This document shows, one piece after another, positions 52,651-61,068 of a stretch of 64,000 nt of DNA. The position numbers and the translations under genes were made by a program. The stretch is from NCBI GenBank assembly GCA_964541895.1, contig CAZISM010000001.1:1-64000 (forward strand), written 5' to 3'. Below the pieces are notes generated by a model. It worked only from the letters and a program-made list of their open reading frames with translations. It was not told where the DNA came from and made no database searches. This DNA is from CAZISM01 sp964541895. Lineage in GTDB: Bacteria > Zhuqueibacterota > Zhuqueibacteria > Residuimicrobiales > Residuimicrobiaceae. Positions within the stretch are counted from its first letter, which is position 1; the number at the start of each line of letters is the position of its first letter.

Positions 52651-54261
52651 ATGGTGTTGCGGCGAATGTTTCATGCGGTCGCAGGTGTTGCTTTTGTTTT
52701 GATGATGACGCTTTATGTTTCATGCGGCTTGAAGCAGACATCAGACCCATTGTCGGCAACGAATTTCATGATCAGCGAATCGAGTTCGTTGCACGATTTT
52801 TCCGGAACGGAGCGTATCAACTATTACTACGGAGAAACCATCTATCTGTCGCTGGATAAGCTGTATCCGGAATGGCAGACGCTGATCCGGGTCAGCAAAA
52901 ACGGCGTGCAGAATTACAACGGCGACCGTTACATCAGTTCGCTGGTAGCGGTCAGCGACCGGTTCGGTCGCATCAGCAATCTGGAAATCTGGTACAACGT
53001 GGGTATCGACGTCAACGGCCAAACCAGAGATGTGGCCGGGCAATACACGGTACAGATCCTGCAGACCAGCCAAAACAATCCCTGGAAAAATTTTAAAATC
53101 CCGTTTACGGTCTCCAATTCGGTCCCACCGCAAGCGCACGTGGATGTAAAGAGAAGCGATGGCACCTATTTGGGCAACGGCGTCCTCACCGGCCAGGATA
53201 TTTACGCGCAGGGGGGTGGATTTGTGCCGGCAGCGAACGTTCGCCTGACCATCGTCAGGGACAAAGATCTCTATAGCAGCGGCGATCCGCTGGTGGATGA
53301 AAGCGGCGGCGCTGAAGAGATCACCGTCACTGCCGCGGGCGAGGTTGCGCTGACGAAAATCTGGTCGGCCGCCGGTTTAATCGGCGTCTACGATCTGGTG
53401 GCGGATACGCCGCCGTTCGGCCAGTTCAATATCGGTGACGTGGTTCAGCAGTCCCTGTCCGCCGGATTGATCATCCAGTCGGCGCCTAGCCTGACGGATA
53501 TCGTTATGGATATCGCCTGTGATGGCAATGGCATCCATCAGAACATTTTTTCCAATCTGGACGCGCTCTATGCCAAAGCCAATCCGTTGGTTCGCCCGTC
53601 AGGATTGACCACCATGGGGCATGTCAGCCACAGCGGCATTTTTGTCAGTCCTCACAAGCCGGTCTGGAACAGCGGTGATCGTTTGGTGCATATCGAGACC
53701 GTAGGCAGTATGAACTCGGCGATTGAAGCGCTGGTGGATACCAGTTCAGGCGCTCTGGCTTTGACGCTGGTACGGGGGGCGGCCAAGGCCGGCTATCGCG
53801 AGCCTCTGCGGCTTTGGGCGGGCGATTACGATGTTATTGTCGACATCAACAATAACACCCTGTACGATCCGGGAGTGGATTTGCTGGACGGTGGTTCGCA
53901 GGTTGGATTTACGATCCCCGGTACACCGCCGGCCGTAAAGATGATTTTCTACGCTCTGCCCGACCTGGATCTCTCGAACCATACGCCCATGCGCGTTGTT
54001 CTATTGCGCGGAAATGGCAATCCGATTGTGGGCGCGACCGTAACTTTTAATGTCGGCAAAGGGCCGGGATCCGTATCGCCCACCAGTGTGATCACCGACA
54101 GCGAAGGCATGGCCACTACCTATTTCACCGGTGCCGAGCAGGGGCAGTGGTCCATCGTTCGCGCCCTGGTTTCCGTCGATGGGATCCAGTATGTAGCGAG
54201 AATTTCGGTCTGGGGCGACCTCACCTATACTCATAATCAGGGCATCATTTTAGGCAACTAG
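52651..54261 (+). CDS. Lipoprotein with a C-terminal Big_1-type Ig-like domain
   Basis: A 536-residue exported protein. The ATG at 52651 has GGGAGG 8 bases upstream; a TTG at 52618 is in frame but unlikely. The signal MVLRRMFHAVAGVAFVLMMTLYVSCG ends in a lipobox-like YVSC. The middle part has beta-rich segments of unknown family (about 30-420). The last 85 residues form one Ig-like repeat (GNGNPIVGATVTFNVGKGPGSVSPTSVITDSEGMATTYFTG) of the same type as in the giant lipoprotein at 43040, suggesting a related surface role. A strong terminator follows. Confidence 0.75.
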   Translation: MVLRRMFHAVAGVAFVLMMTLYVSCGLKQTSDPLSATNFMISESSSLHDFSGTERINYYYGETIYLSLDKLYPEWQTLIRVSKNGVQNYNGDRYISSLVAVSDRFGRISNLEIWYNVGIDVNGQTRDVAGQYTVQILQTSQNNPWKNFKIPFTVSNSVPPQAHVDVKRSDGTYLGNGVLTGQDIYAQGGGFVPAANVRLTIVRDKDLYSSGDPLVDESGGAEEITVTAAGEVALTKIWSAAGLIGVYDLVADTPPFGQFNIGDVVQQSLSAGLIIQSAPSLTDIVMDIACDGNGIHQNIFSNLDALYAKANPLVRPSGLTTMGHVSHSGIFVSPHKPVWNSGDRLVHIETVGSMNSAIEALVDTSSGALALTLVRGAAKAGYREPLRLWAGDYDVIVDINNNTLYDPGVDLLDGGSQVGFTIPGTPPAVKMIFYALPDLDLSNHTPMRVVLLRGNGNPIVGATVTFNVGKGPGSVSPTSVITDSEGMATTYFTGAEQGQWSIVRALVSVDGIQYVARISVWGDLTYTHNQGIILGN

Positions 54262-54277
54262 CCGCAAGTATCATGTT

Positions 54278-54312
54278 AAAGGGCGCTGGTGTCATTCCAG
54301 CGCCCTTTTTTT
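54278..54312 (+). terminator. Strong intrinsic terminator after the Big_1 lipoprotein
   Basis: AAAGGGCGCTGG (54278-54289) pairs perfectly with CCAGCGCCCTTT (54297-54308) across a 7-base loop, and a T-run continues to about 54312. Confidence 0.92.
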
Positions 54313-54462
54313 ATGCCTATCCGGCCCGGCACCAGCAGGCCGCCCTTGGCGGACTAACAGATATCTTGCAGGCAAGACGCACCGGACAGGCGTCGCTGGT
54401 CAGGGCGCCGCCGGTCCGGTGGTGTGATTGTTGGTGGATGAAGCCCTGGGGATCGCGGCAGA

Positions 54463-55716
54463 TTATTCGTAACGAAGCGCGATGATGGGATCCAGGCTGG
54501 CTGCTTTGCGAGCCGGATATATTCCGAAAAACAATCCGACCGCGGAAGCAAAGCCAAAGCTGTAGCCGATGGAGGAGAGAGAGATCATGGTATTCCACTG
54601 CGCCCAGGCGGACAGCGCATAGGACACGGCGATGCCGGTCAAGATGCCGATGACGCCGCCCGAGATGCTGATGGCAACGGATTCCACGAGAAACTGCAGC
54701 AGAATATCGCTACGCCTGGCGCCGATGGCTTTGCGAATGCCGATTTCACGGGTACGTTCGGTCACGGACACCAGCATGATGTTCATGATGCCGATGCCGC
54801 CGACGATGAGTGACACGCCTGCGATGGAGGCCAGCAGAAAACCGAAAGCCCGATTCGTCTCCTGAAAAGTGTCGATAATATCCGACTGGTTGCGGATGTT
54901 GAAATCGTTATCCTGCTCGCGGCTCAGGCGATGCTGTCGTCGCAGGATTTTCTCAGCCTGTATAAAGGCTTCTCCGGTCATGGTTTCGTTCAGAACCTTG
55001 ATCGTAATTCCGGTAAGGTAATCCGCACCGAAGAGGCGGTTCTGTGCCGTGGTGATGGGAATCAGAATTTGGTCGTCATTGTTCATCCACCCGGTCTGAC
55101 CTTTCTTTTCCAGAATGCCGAGGACGACATAGTTGTCCTTGTTGATGCGGATGATTTCTCCGATGGGCGATTTGTCGCCGAACAGATTGCTCTGTACTTC
55201 CACGCCGATGATGGCGACGCGCTGGTAGGTGTTCACTTCGTCCTGAGTGAAATAGCGGCCTTCTGTCACTTTGGTGTTGCGCACCGTCTCATACTCCGGC
55301 ACCGTGCCGACGATGGATGAGTTCCAGTTGTTGCCGCCCCATTGCACCTGGGCGTTGCGGCTGAACTCGGGGATGACAAACGCGGCCAGAGTGCATTTCT
55401 CCTGCAAGGCTTTCAGATCTTCATCCTTGAGTCGAACGCTGCTGCCGAATCCGAAATGGACATGTCCGGACCGCGAAGAGCCGGGTCGCACGAAAAGCAG
55501 GTTCGACCCCAAAGACTGTATACGATCCGCTACGGCGCGCTGGGCGCCGGCCCCGAGAGCCACCATGGTGATGACGGCGGCCACGCCGATAATAATACCC
55601 AGCATGGTCAGGGCGGCGCGCATCTTGTTGGCCGTCAGAGAGGAGAGCGCGATGTTGACGCTCTCCATGATCTCAGAGTAGAGATATTTTTTGTTTTTAT
55701 TCATGTGTTTGCTCAT
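54463..55716 (-). CDS. MacB/FtsX-type ABC transporter permease without fused ATPase
   Basis: A 417-residue permease. After ESVNIALSSLTANKMRAALTMLGIIIGVAAVITMVALG (first helix) comes a MacB periplasmic core domain (about 75-260) and a FtsX-type three-helix block (SIAGVSLIVGGIGIMNIMLVSVTERTREIGIRKAIGA...). It ends in YPARKAASLDPIIALRYE, the family's usual C-terminus. No ATP-binding subunit is encoded within the operon or the window, so it must use one from elsewhere. The start is uncertain: 55716, 55704 and 55752 are all in frame, the last overlapping the adaptor gene. It is the final gene of the sigma-factor operon. Confidence 0.85.
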   Translation of the reverse strand: MSKHMNKNKKYLYSEIMESVNIALSSLTANKMRAALTMLGIIIGVAAVITMVALGAGAQRAVADRIQSLGSNLLFVRPGSSRSGHVHFGFGSSVRLKDEDLKALQEKCTLAAFVIPEFSRNAQVQWGGNNWNSSIVGTVPEYETVRNTKVTEGRYFTQDEVNTYQRVAIIGVEVQSNLFGDKSPIGEIIRINKDNYVVLGILEKKGQTGWMNNDDQILIPITTAQNRLFGADYLTGITIKVLNETMTGEAFIQAEKILRRQHRLSREQDNDFNIRNQSDIIDTFQETNRAFGFLLASIAGVSLIVGGIGIMNIMLVSVTERTREIGIRKAIGARRSDILLQFLVESVAISISGGVIGILTGIAVSYALSAWAQWNTMISLSSIGYSFGFASAVGLFFGIYPARKAASLDPIIALRYE

Positions 55717-55726
55717 CCTGCCCGGT

Positions 55727-57088
55727 TTATCGAGGTCCGCCGCCAGAGCCACCGCTTTGACTGCGAAAGCCGGCGTTCATACCGCTCATTTGCGTCATGC
55801 GCTGGCGAAATTGATCGCTGGCCTGCTTGGCTCTGGAGAAAAAGGTATACATGACCTCGTCTCCCTCCTGCAGACCGCTGATTACTTCTGTGTGATCGAA
55901 ATTGGCAACTCCGGTTTCCACCATACGGGGGCGAAAGTCCTCGCCTTGCTTCAGGATAACACCTCGGCGGAGATTTTCATTGTCAACCCCGCCGCCTTCG
56001 TTCGGCCGGCCCTCGCCACGGCGTTCACCACCCTGGGCCGGACCGCCTTCCGGCTGGCGTCGTCGTCCGCCTTCCGGACGGCCGCCGGGGCGGCCTTCAT
56101 TACGCGCTCCTGGCGTGGTTGTGCCCATGGCCATCCGAAGCTTGCTCATTTCCTGCATCAAATCGGATCGCGTCATCAGCGCTTCATTGGGGAGGAGGAG
56201 AACATTCTTTTTATCCGCCACCAGGATTTCCACTGAAGCGTTCATGCCGGCCTTGAGCAGACTGCCGGGATTGTTAACCATAATGGTCACCTCAAAGGTG
56301 GTAACGTTGGACGTGACCTTGGACTGTGCGGCAATTCGCAGCACTTTGCCCCTGAACAGCTGATTGGGATAGGCATCGGCCGTCACTTTGGCCTCCATAC
56401 CGGCCTGAATTTCACCGATATCCACTTCATCCACATCGGCTTTCACATACACCTCTTTCATATCAGCCACCGTGGCGATGAGCGTGCCGCCCGATACGTT
56501 GGAAATGCCTGAGGAGATAATCTGACCCACCTCAACATTTTTGGTCAGAACGACGCCGGTAATGGGAGAACGGACAATGGTCTCCTTCAAACGGATATCG
56601 CTGTTATCCAGATTGATGCGAGCCCGGACCAGCTGGGCGTTGGCCTGCACCACCGCCAGGCGGGCCTGATCGAATTCGGCTGCGGAAATCAAACCTTTAT
56701 CGTAGAGCTCGTTGCTGCGCTGGAAATCGCTTTTCGCCTGTTTCAGGTTGGCCTCGGCGACCTCCAGATCGGCGACAGCCTGATCGTAGGCGTTTTTGGT
56801 ATCCTTTTGATCGAGGCGAGCGATCAGATCGCTTTTGGCGACGAGATCCGATTCCTCTATGTTTAATTCTTCGATTTGGCCGCTGGCTTTGGATTTGATC
56901 TCGACCTTGTTGATCGGCTGGATAATGCCGGTGGCGGAGACGATCACGGACAGATCTCCGCGCGTTACTTTTTCCGTTTGCGGCACAAAGGCCATCGGGG
57001 CGGCACCAGGCTGCGAAGTACCTTTAAAGAACCAGAAAGCTGCGACGGCCAGGATGCTCAGGCCGCCTAGCCAATACCACTTTTTCAT
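55727..57088 (-). CDS. HlyD/MacA-type periplasmic adaptor with a Gly-Arg-rich insertion
   Basis: A 453-residue membrane-fusion protein. One N-terminal helix (YWLGGLSILAVAAFWFF) precedes the barrel/lipoyl/hairpin architecture. Lipoyl-like halves are IKSKASGQIEELN and SPITGVVLTKNVEVGQ around a coiled-coil hairpin (about 100-175). The beta-barrel part (ADVDEVDIGEIQAGMEAKV) follows. At about 345-400 a low-complexity insertion with repeated GRPGG, EGGRRR and GGERRGEGRP is very unusual for this family. The stop of this gene lies 10 bases before the permease start. With the permease it should form the periplasmic-spanning part of an efflux system. Confidence 0.88.
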   Translation of the reverse strand: MKKWYWLGGLSILAVAAFWFFKGTSQPGAAPMAFVPQTEKVTRGDLSVIVSATGIIQPINKVEIKSKASGQIEELNIEESDLVAKSDLIARLDQKDTKNAYDQAVADLEVAEANLKQAKSDFQRSNELYDKGLISAAEFDQARLAVVQANAQLVRARINLDNSDIRLKETIVRSPITGVVLTKNVEVGQIISSGISNVSGGTLIATVADMKEVYVKADVDEVDIGEIQAGMEAKVTADAYPNQLFRGKVLRIAAQSKVTSNVTTFEVTIMVNNPGSLLKAGMNASVEILVADKKNVLLLPNEALMTRSDLMQEMSKLRMAMGTTTPGARNEGRPGGRPEGGRRRQPEGGPAQGGERRGEGRPNEGGGVDNENLRRGVILKQGEDFRPRMVETGVANFDHTEVISGLQEGDEVMYTFFSRAKQASDQFRQRMTQMSGMNAGFRSQSGGSGGGPR

Positions 57089-57123
57089 GAACGGCTACTC
57101 CTCTTTAACTGTTTTATATGGAA

Positions 57124-57516
57124 CTACTCCTGTCTGGGCGGAGGTCCAGGGGGTTGGTTCGGTGGTGTTTGTCTGCTGGAAAATTCGTCAAATTTTTTTT
57201 GCTGTTCCTCGGACAGTATTTTTTTGAAATGGACGCGAAAGTCTTCACGGACCTGACGGTATTGCGGTCCGACCGTTTCTCTGATTTTGTCGTGTTTGGC
57301 CTTGAGATCAGCCAGGAGCGTTTTCAATTGTGTTTGCTGATCAATGGTCAGGTTCAACTCTTTGCTTAAACGCTCGACAAAATCCGGGCGGTGGCGGCGA
57401 TCAAAGCCCGGCGGCATGTGCCTGGAGAAGAGAAAGCGGTCTCCCAGCCAGCCCGCCACAAAACCCAGAACAAATACCGCTGTCAGGCTGATAGCAGCCG
57501 CGCGTTTGGAATTCAT
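57124..57516 (-). CDS. Spy/CnrX-like periplasmic metal- or stress-sensor protein
   Basis: A 130-residue protein with one N-terminal helix (AAAISLTAVFVLGFVAGWLGDRFLF) and a periplasmic four-helix-type domain. It has the LTxxQ-like motif LTIDQQTQLKTLL and a later LSEEQQKKFDEF, typical of the Spy/CpxP/CnrX and heavy-metal-resistance family. A Met/His/Pro-rich juxtamembrane stretch (SRHMPPGFDRRHRPD) could bind metal. The ATG overlaps the previous stop (ATGA at 57513-57516), so it is translationally coupled to the anti-sigma factor. By analogy with CnrX it may control the anti-sigma factor in response to metal or envelope damage. Confidence 0.82.
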   Translation of the reverse strand: MNSKRAAAISLTAVFVLGFVAGWLGDRFLFSRHMPPGFDRRHRPDFVERLSKELNLTIDQQTQLKTLLADLKAKHDKIRETVGPQYRQVREDFRVHFKKILSEEQQKKFDEFSSRQTPPNQPPGPPPRQE

Positions 57517-57992
57517 TTAAATTCTCCTGCAGATAAGGACGACTGAACGTTTAATGCAAAACGCAAGGCCTGATCATCGCTGGCGAGCGGTTCGACCGGC
57601 TCCTGGAACGTAGAGAGCGGATCGTAGGTGATCAGCTCGCTGCCGGCATCCGTTTTGATTTTCGTGCCCGGCCAGATGATCAACAGCGCCCATATCACCA
57701 GCATCACCGCTGCGGCACGCCAGACAAAGGGCCGCACCACTTGCACCAGCCCGGCCCAGATGGTATCCTGATCGGCGCCGCGCAAGCGAGCCATAATACG
57801 GGTGGAAAAAAAGGGCGATACATGAATCCGGGTGTGCGTCTGCAGCTGCTGTCGGACAAAACGCATCTGTTGCAGCGCCTGCCGACACTGTTGACATTCG
57901 GCCAGATGCTGTTTGATGTCGGCTGCCTGCACTTCGGAGAGCCGGCCGTCAAAATACTCGGATATCAGCAAGGTGGGATGCGCTTGTTTCAT
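57513..57992 (-). CDS. Transmembrane zf-HC2 anti-sigma factor
   Basis: A 159-residue protein. The N-terminal cytoplasmic zinc-binding anti-sigma domain has H28, C32 and C35 in HLAECQQC. One membrane helix (about residues 90-110, RAAAVMLVIWALLIIW) and a short periplasmic C-terminal part follow. Such proteins hold their cognate ECF sigma factor inactive at the membrane until a signal triggers release. The gene overlaps the sigma gene by ATGA (57989-57992) and the Spy-like gene by ATGA, making a three-gene coupled unit. Confidence 0.9.
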   Translation of the reverse strand: MKQAHPTLLISEYFDGRLSEVQAADIKQHLAECQQCRQALQQMRFVRQQLQTHTRIHVSPFFSTRIMARLRGADQDTIWAGLVQVVRPFVWRAAAVMLVIWALLIIWPGTKIKTDAGSELITYDPLSTFQEPVEPLASDDQALRFALNVQSSLSAGEFK

Positions 57993-58564
57993 ATCGCTTC
58001 CTCCATGTACTCCTTTAACATATGAGCGAGCTCTTTACGGGCTCTGAACAAACGCGATTTGATCGTACCCATGCGCCATCCTAACAGTTGAGCGATCTCT
58101 TCATAGGTGAACTCTTGCAAGTCGCGCAGCACCAGCACCTGACGAAGCGGATCCGGTAAACGGGCGAGCGCGTTATGAACGAGCGCGGCCCGCTCCTTCT
58201 GTTCCAGGTTTGCCAGGGCATCCGGTTGTGGATCAATATATTCTATTTCCTCTTCATCGACCGGATTATGAAATGAACCCATAATCTTGCGCACCTTGCG
58301 CTTGCGCAGTTGATCGCGACACAAATTCATGGCGATGCGGAAAAGCCAGGATCGAAATGGTGCCCGGAATTCATACTTTTTTATAGCCAGGAAAGCACGC
58401 AAAAAGGTGTCTTGCGCCAAATCTTCAACCAGATGTTTGTCTCCGAGCAGCGCAAAAATAAAGCCCTGAACGGCCTCCGCGTGGAGGTCTATCAGTCTGC
58501 TTATGGCGGTTGCATCGCCCGCCTGGCTTGCTAAGACAAGATCATGATCGTCAATTGGATCCAC
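57989..58564 (-). CDS. ECF-family RNA polymerase sigma factor (RpoE-like)
   Basis: A 191-residue sigma factor. Region 2 includes DLAQDTFLRAFLAIKKYEFRAPFRSWLFRIAMNLCRDQLRKRK, and region 4 includes LPDPLRQVLVLRDLQEFTYEEIAQLLGWRMGTIKSRLFRARKEL, both classical. Start is GTG at 58564 with a weak ribosome-binding site. Immediately upstream is an RpoE-like promoter (58588-58614) that would let the sigma factor drive its own operon. The order sigma, anti-sigma, Spy-like, adaptor, permease indicates a self-amplifying envelope-stress or metal response. Confidence 0.94.
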   Translation of the reverse strand: MDPIDDHDLVLASQAGDATAISRLIDLHAEAVQGFIFALLGDKHLVEDLAQDTFLRAFLAIKKYEFRAPFRSWLFRIAMNLCRDQLRKRKVRKIMGSFHNPVDEEEIEYIDPQPDALANLEQKERAALVHNALARLPDPLRQVLVLRDLQEFTYEEIAQLLGWRMGTIKSRLFRARKELAHMLKEYMEEAI

Positions 58565-58587
58565 AAGACCGGCTCATTCTTTTCATA

Positions 58588-58614
58588 ATAGACGTGCGGG
58601 CAAGGTTAAAGTTC
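58588..58614 (-). promoter_or_regulatory. RpoE/ECF-type autoregulatory promoter
   Basis: On the minus strand GAACTT (58609-58614) and GTCTAT (58588-58593) are separated by 15 bases, close to the sigma-E consensus GGAACTT-N15/16-GTCnnA. Predicted start is near 58581, about 17 bases before the GTG of the sigma gene. Confidence 0.65.
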
Positions 58615-58926
58615 TCATAAACGAGAAAATCGGCTCTTTCATTTTGCGGGCAAACGCGTTTCGCTGTTAGGCGGTAAGCCATTAAATTCATAAAAGACTT
58701 GACAAATAGGGCAATCTTGGCTAATTTAATGATAATTAATCTCCGCACGGAGTGATTTTATGCTGTAATAGTATGAAAAAATTGGAATAATTGCAAAAAC
58801 TTTCTGTTCTAAACTGTGTAGGCCTGCTTTTTGTGAGCCGAATCACCCCAAACGGTTCCTGGGGGTCGTAAAATAACCCTGTCGTTCAGAAAATACCTTT
58901 ACACACATTAACGGGAGGACACTCGC
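58615..58926. other. Divergent intergenic region upstream of the envelope cluster
   Basis: Holds the start region of the leftward sigma-factor operon and the rightward promoter at 58699-58727, then a leader of about 190 bases with no apparent coding frame. GGGAGG sits 7 bases before the ATG at 58927. No terminator or strong palindrome was seen. Confidence 0.5.
58699..58727 (+). promoter_or_regulatory. Sigma-70 promoter of the envelope gene cluster
   Basis: TTGACA (58699-58704), a 17-base spacer and TAATTT (58722-58727). The -35 is perfect. The -10 matches 4 of 6, including the first two and last T. Start is expected near 58734. Confidence 0.6.
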
Positions 58927-59832
58927 ATGAAGCTCCATCGGTTGTGGATGCTCGCCATTGTTATCATGGCCGTAGTGATCGGTAACAGCTTTGCACAAAA
59001 TGTGAATCAACAAGTAGGTAGCAACGGCACTGTGGACTGGTCCAATCAGATTATCCGTTCGACAGGTATCGGATCGCCCAATCCCAATATGCCTGAAACC
59101 GCGCAGCGTGCCGGCGCCATCGATGCCGCAAAAAAGGCGGCCTTGCGGAATTTGCTCGAAACCGTCAAAGGCATGACGCTGGATGCGGAAACAACAGTTA
59201 GAAATTTCATGGTCGAGAACGACGTCATCAATACGCGCGTCGCCGGCGTGGTTCGCAATTTCACGGTTGTGGATACCAAGTACATGTCCACCGGTGATAT
59301 CGAAGTAACGGTGGAAATGCCCATTTCCGGGGCGCTGGCCGATGCCTTGCTGCCGCAAGGGATGGGCGGGATGACCCTGGGGCCTGTGAGCGGTACTGTC
59401 TGTCCGTGCTGCGGACAGCCGTGGCCGGCGGGTCGGCCGGTTCCCAGCGGCATGACCCTGAATCAGCCTCCGGCGGCGACAACGGCCGGAGGAGCCTTTA
59501 CCGGTCTGATCATCGACGCCAAAGGCCTGGGGATTCGCCCGGCCATGGCGCCCAAAATTGTGGATGAATCCGGTCAGGAAATTTATGGCAGCAAGTTTGT
59601 CAGCCGCGATTGGGCGGTGCAAATCGGCATGGTCGGTTACGACAAAGATGTCATGCGCGCCCGCAGCAATGATCGCGTGACGGCGAATCCGCTGGTGGTC
59701 AAGGCCATCAAGGCCTCCGGCCCCAACAAGGCCGACGTGGTGGTGTCCGCTGCTTCGGCAACGGCCATTCGAAATGCGGCGTCCACGCAAAACTTTTTGG
59801 ACAAATGCAAAGTGATGTTCATCGTGGATTAA
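58927..59832 (+). CDS. Exported LPP20/FlgT-N-like protein with a CPCC motif
   Basis: A 301-residue protein with signal peptide (LWMLAIVIMAVVIGNSFAQ). Residues 55-145 form an LPP20/FlgT_N-like domain: AQRAGAIDAAKKAALRNLLETVKG, then NFMV..D and TGDIEVTVEMPI. The same pattern of residues occurs in the protein at 61069, so the two are paralogous in this domain. After it comes CPCCGQPWPAG (about residue 158), a compact cysteine motif that could bind zinc or form a disulfide. A C-terminal domain (about 190-300) starts with GLIIDAKGLGIRPAMAPKI. GGGAGG precedes ATG 58927. It opens a cluster of five exported proteins. Confidence 0.78.
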   Translation: MKLHRLWMLAIVIMAVVIGNSFAQNVNQQVGSNGTVDWSNQIIRSTGIGSPNPNMPETAQRAGAIDAAKKAALRNLLETVKGMTLDAETTVRNFMVENDVINTRVAGVVRNFTVVDTKYMSTGDIEVTVEMPISGALADALLPQGMGGMTLGPVSGTVCPCCGQPWPAGRPVPSGMTLNQPPAATTAGGAFTGLIIDAKGLGIRPAMAPKIVDESGQEIYGSKFVSRDWAVQIGMVGYDKDVMRARSNDRVTANPLVVKAIKASGPNKADVVVSAASATAIRNAASTQNFLDKCKVMFIVD

Positions 59833-59850
59833 CTTTGACGGGAGAAAAAT

Positions 59851-60999
59851 ATGAAACGTCTTTTTGTATTGTGTTCGGCTCTGGCCTTGCTTCTGGCCAT
59901 CGTTGGCTGCGGACCCAAGGCCATCAAGGAAGCCTCGGTTCTGGATACGCCGGAAAACCACTATAATCAGGGCATGCGCGAGCTGGATCGCGGCAACCTG
60001 GACAATGCGATGGGCGAATTCCAGCGTGCGCTGGCGCTGAATCCCAATTTTCCGGAAGGATTTGCCGGTCTCGGACTCGTGTGGGCCAATAAGGGTGATT
60101 TTAAAAAGGCCTATGAAAACGTCGACAAGGCGCTGGACAAGAACGACAAATCTCTGGACAGCCGCGTCATTAAGGGCCGCATCATCGTGATGGAACGCAA
60201 AGGGGATGACTGGATCGACAAAGCAGTGAAAGAATTCGACAAAGCCAGCGAGATCAATCCCAATTCGCCCAAACCCGTTTTTTACAAAGGGGAGGCGCTG
60301 AAAGCCGGTTACCGTTTTCTCGATGCAGCCAACGCCTATAGCCGGGTCATCGCCATGAAGGGCGACTATGCGGCTGAAGCGGACAAATCCTGGTCGCTGG
60401 TGCAAAAGATACAGCGAGCCGCTCCTGGCACCAAAGTCGGCGCCAAAATCGCCCTGATCGACGAAATCGATCGCGCCGATGTGGCGGTCCTGTTTATGGA
60501 AGAGCTGAAACTTCTGGAGATCATCAACAAAAAACGCCCCAAAACCTATGACACCGGTTTCAAGGCGCCCGATGATCCGACCAAAATGCAGACCTCGCAA
60601 ACCGTGCAAATGGCCGATGTGACGGATGTAGCGACGCATTGGGCCAAAAACTGGATCAACGACATCGTGAAAGCACGCGGCATGGAGGTTTTTCCGGATC
60701 ATACCTTCCGTCCGGATGAAAAAATTTCCCGCGCCGATTATGCCATGATGCTGCAGAACATTCTGGTCATGGCCACGGCCGATGAAACCCTGGCGACCAA
60801 ATATATCGGTACCGACTCGAGATTCCCGGATGTCAACGCCAGCCATTATGCCTACAACGCCACCTGCCTGATGGCCGATCGGGGTATCATGTCAGCCGAC
60901 AAGATGACCGGCGCCTTTGACATCAACGCCCACGTTTCCGGTGCGGATGCATTATTGATTATTCGTGATTTTCAAAACGCCTTGCGAATGACTTTTTAA
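59851..60999 (+). CDS. TPR lipoprotein with an SLH-type domain
   Basis: A 382-residue lipoprotein (MKRLFVLCSALALLLAIVGCG, lipobox IVGC). Residues 35-190 hold three to four TPR units, the clearest being HYNQGMRELDRGNLDNAMGEFQRALALNPNFPEG. The C-terminal part (about 255-370) has SLH-like features: THWAKNWINDIVKARGMEVFPDHTFRPDEKISRADYAMML. SLH domains bind cell-wall or surface polymers, and TPRs bind proteins, so it may anchor the neighbouring proteins to the envelope. GGGAG sits about 7 bases before the ATG. Spacing to neighbours is 18 and under 70 bases. Confidence 0.82.
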   Translation: MKRLFVLCSALALLLAIVGCGPKAIKEASVLDTPENHYNQGMRELDRGNLDNAMGEFQRALALNPNFPEGFAGLGLVWANKGDFKKAYENVDKALDKNDKSLDSRVIKGRIIVMERKGDDWIDKAVKEFDKASEINPNSPKPVFYKGEALKAGYRFLDAANAYSRVIAMKGDYAAEADKSWSLVQKIQRAAPGTKVGAKIALIDEIDRADVAVLFMEELKLLEIINKKRPKTYDTGFKAPDDPTKMQTSQTVQMADVTDVATHWAKNWINDIVKARGMEVFPDHTFRPDEKISRADYAMMLQNILVMATADETLATKYIGTDSRFPDVNASHYAYNATCLMADRGIMSADKMTGAFDINAHVSGADALLIIRDFQNALRMTF

Positions 61000-61068
61000 A
61001 TTCCAGAAAGGCGGCGGAGGCGGACCGTGAAAGAGGCCCGTCGCCGCCGCTTCTGCCGAGAAACGGAG

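Noticed and set aside
58843..60846. 667-codon open frame on the minus strand
   Set aside because: It is antisense to three well-supported exported-protein genes, lacks a plausible start and domain, and reflects codon bias in G+C-rich genes.
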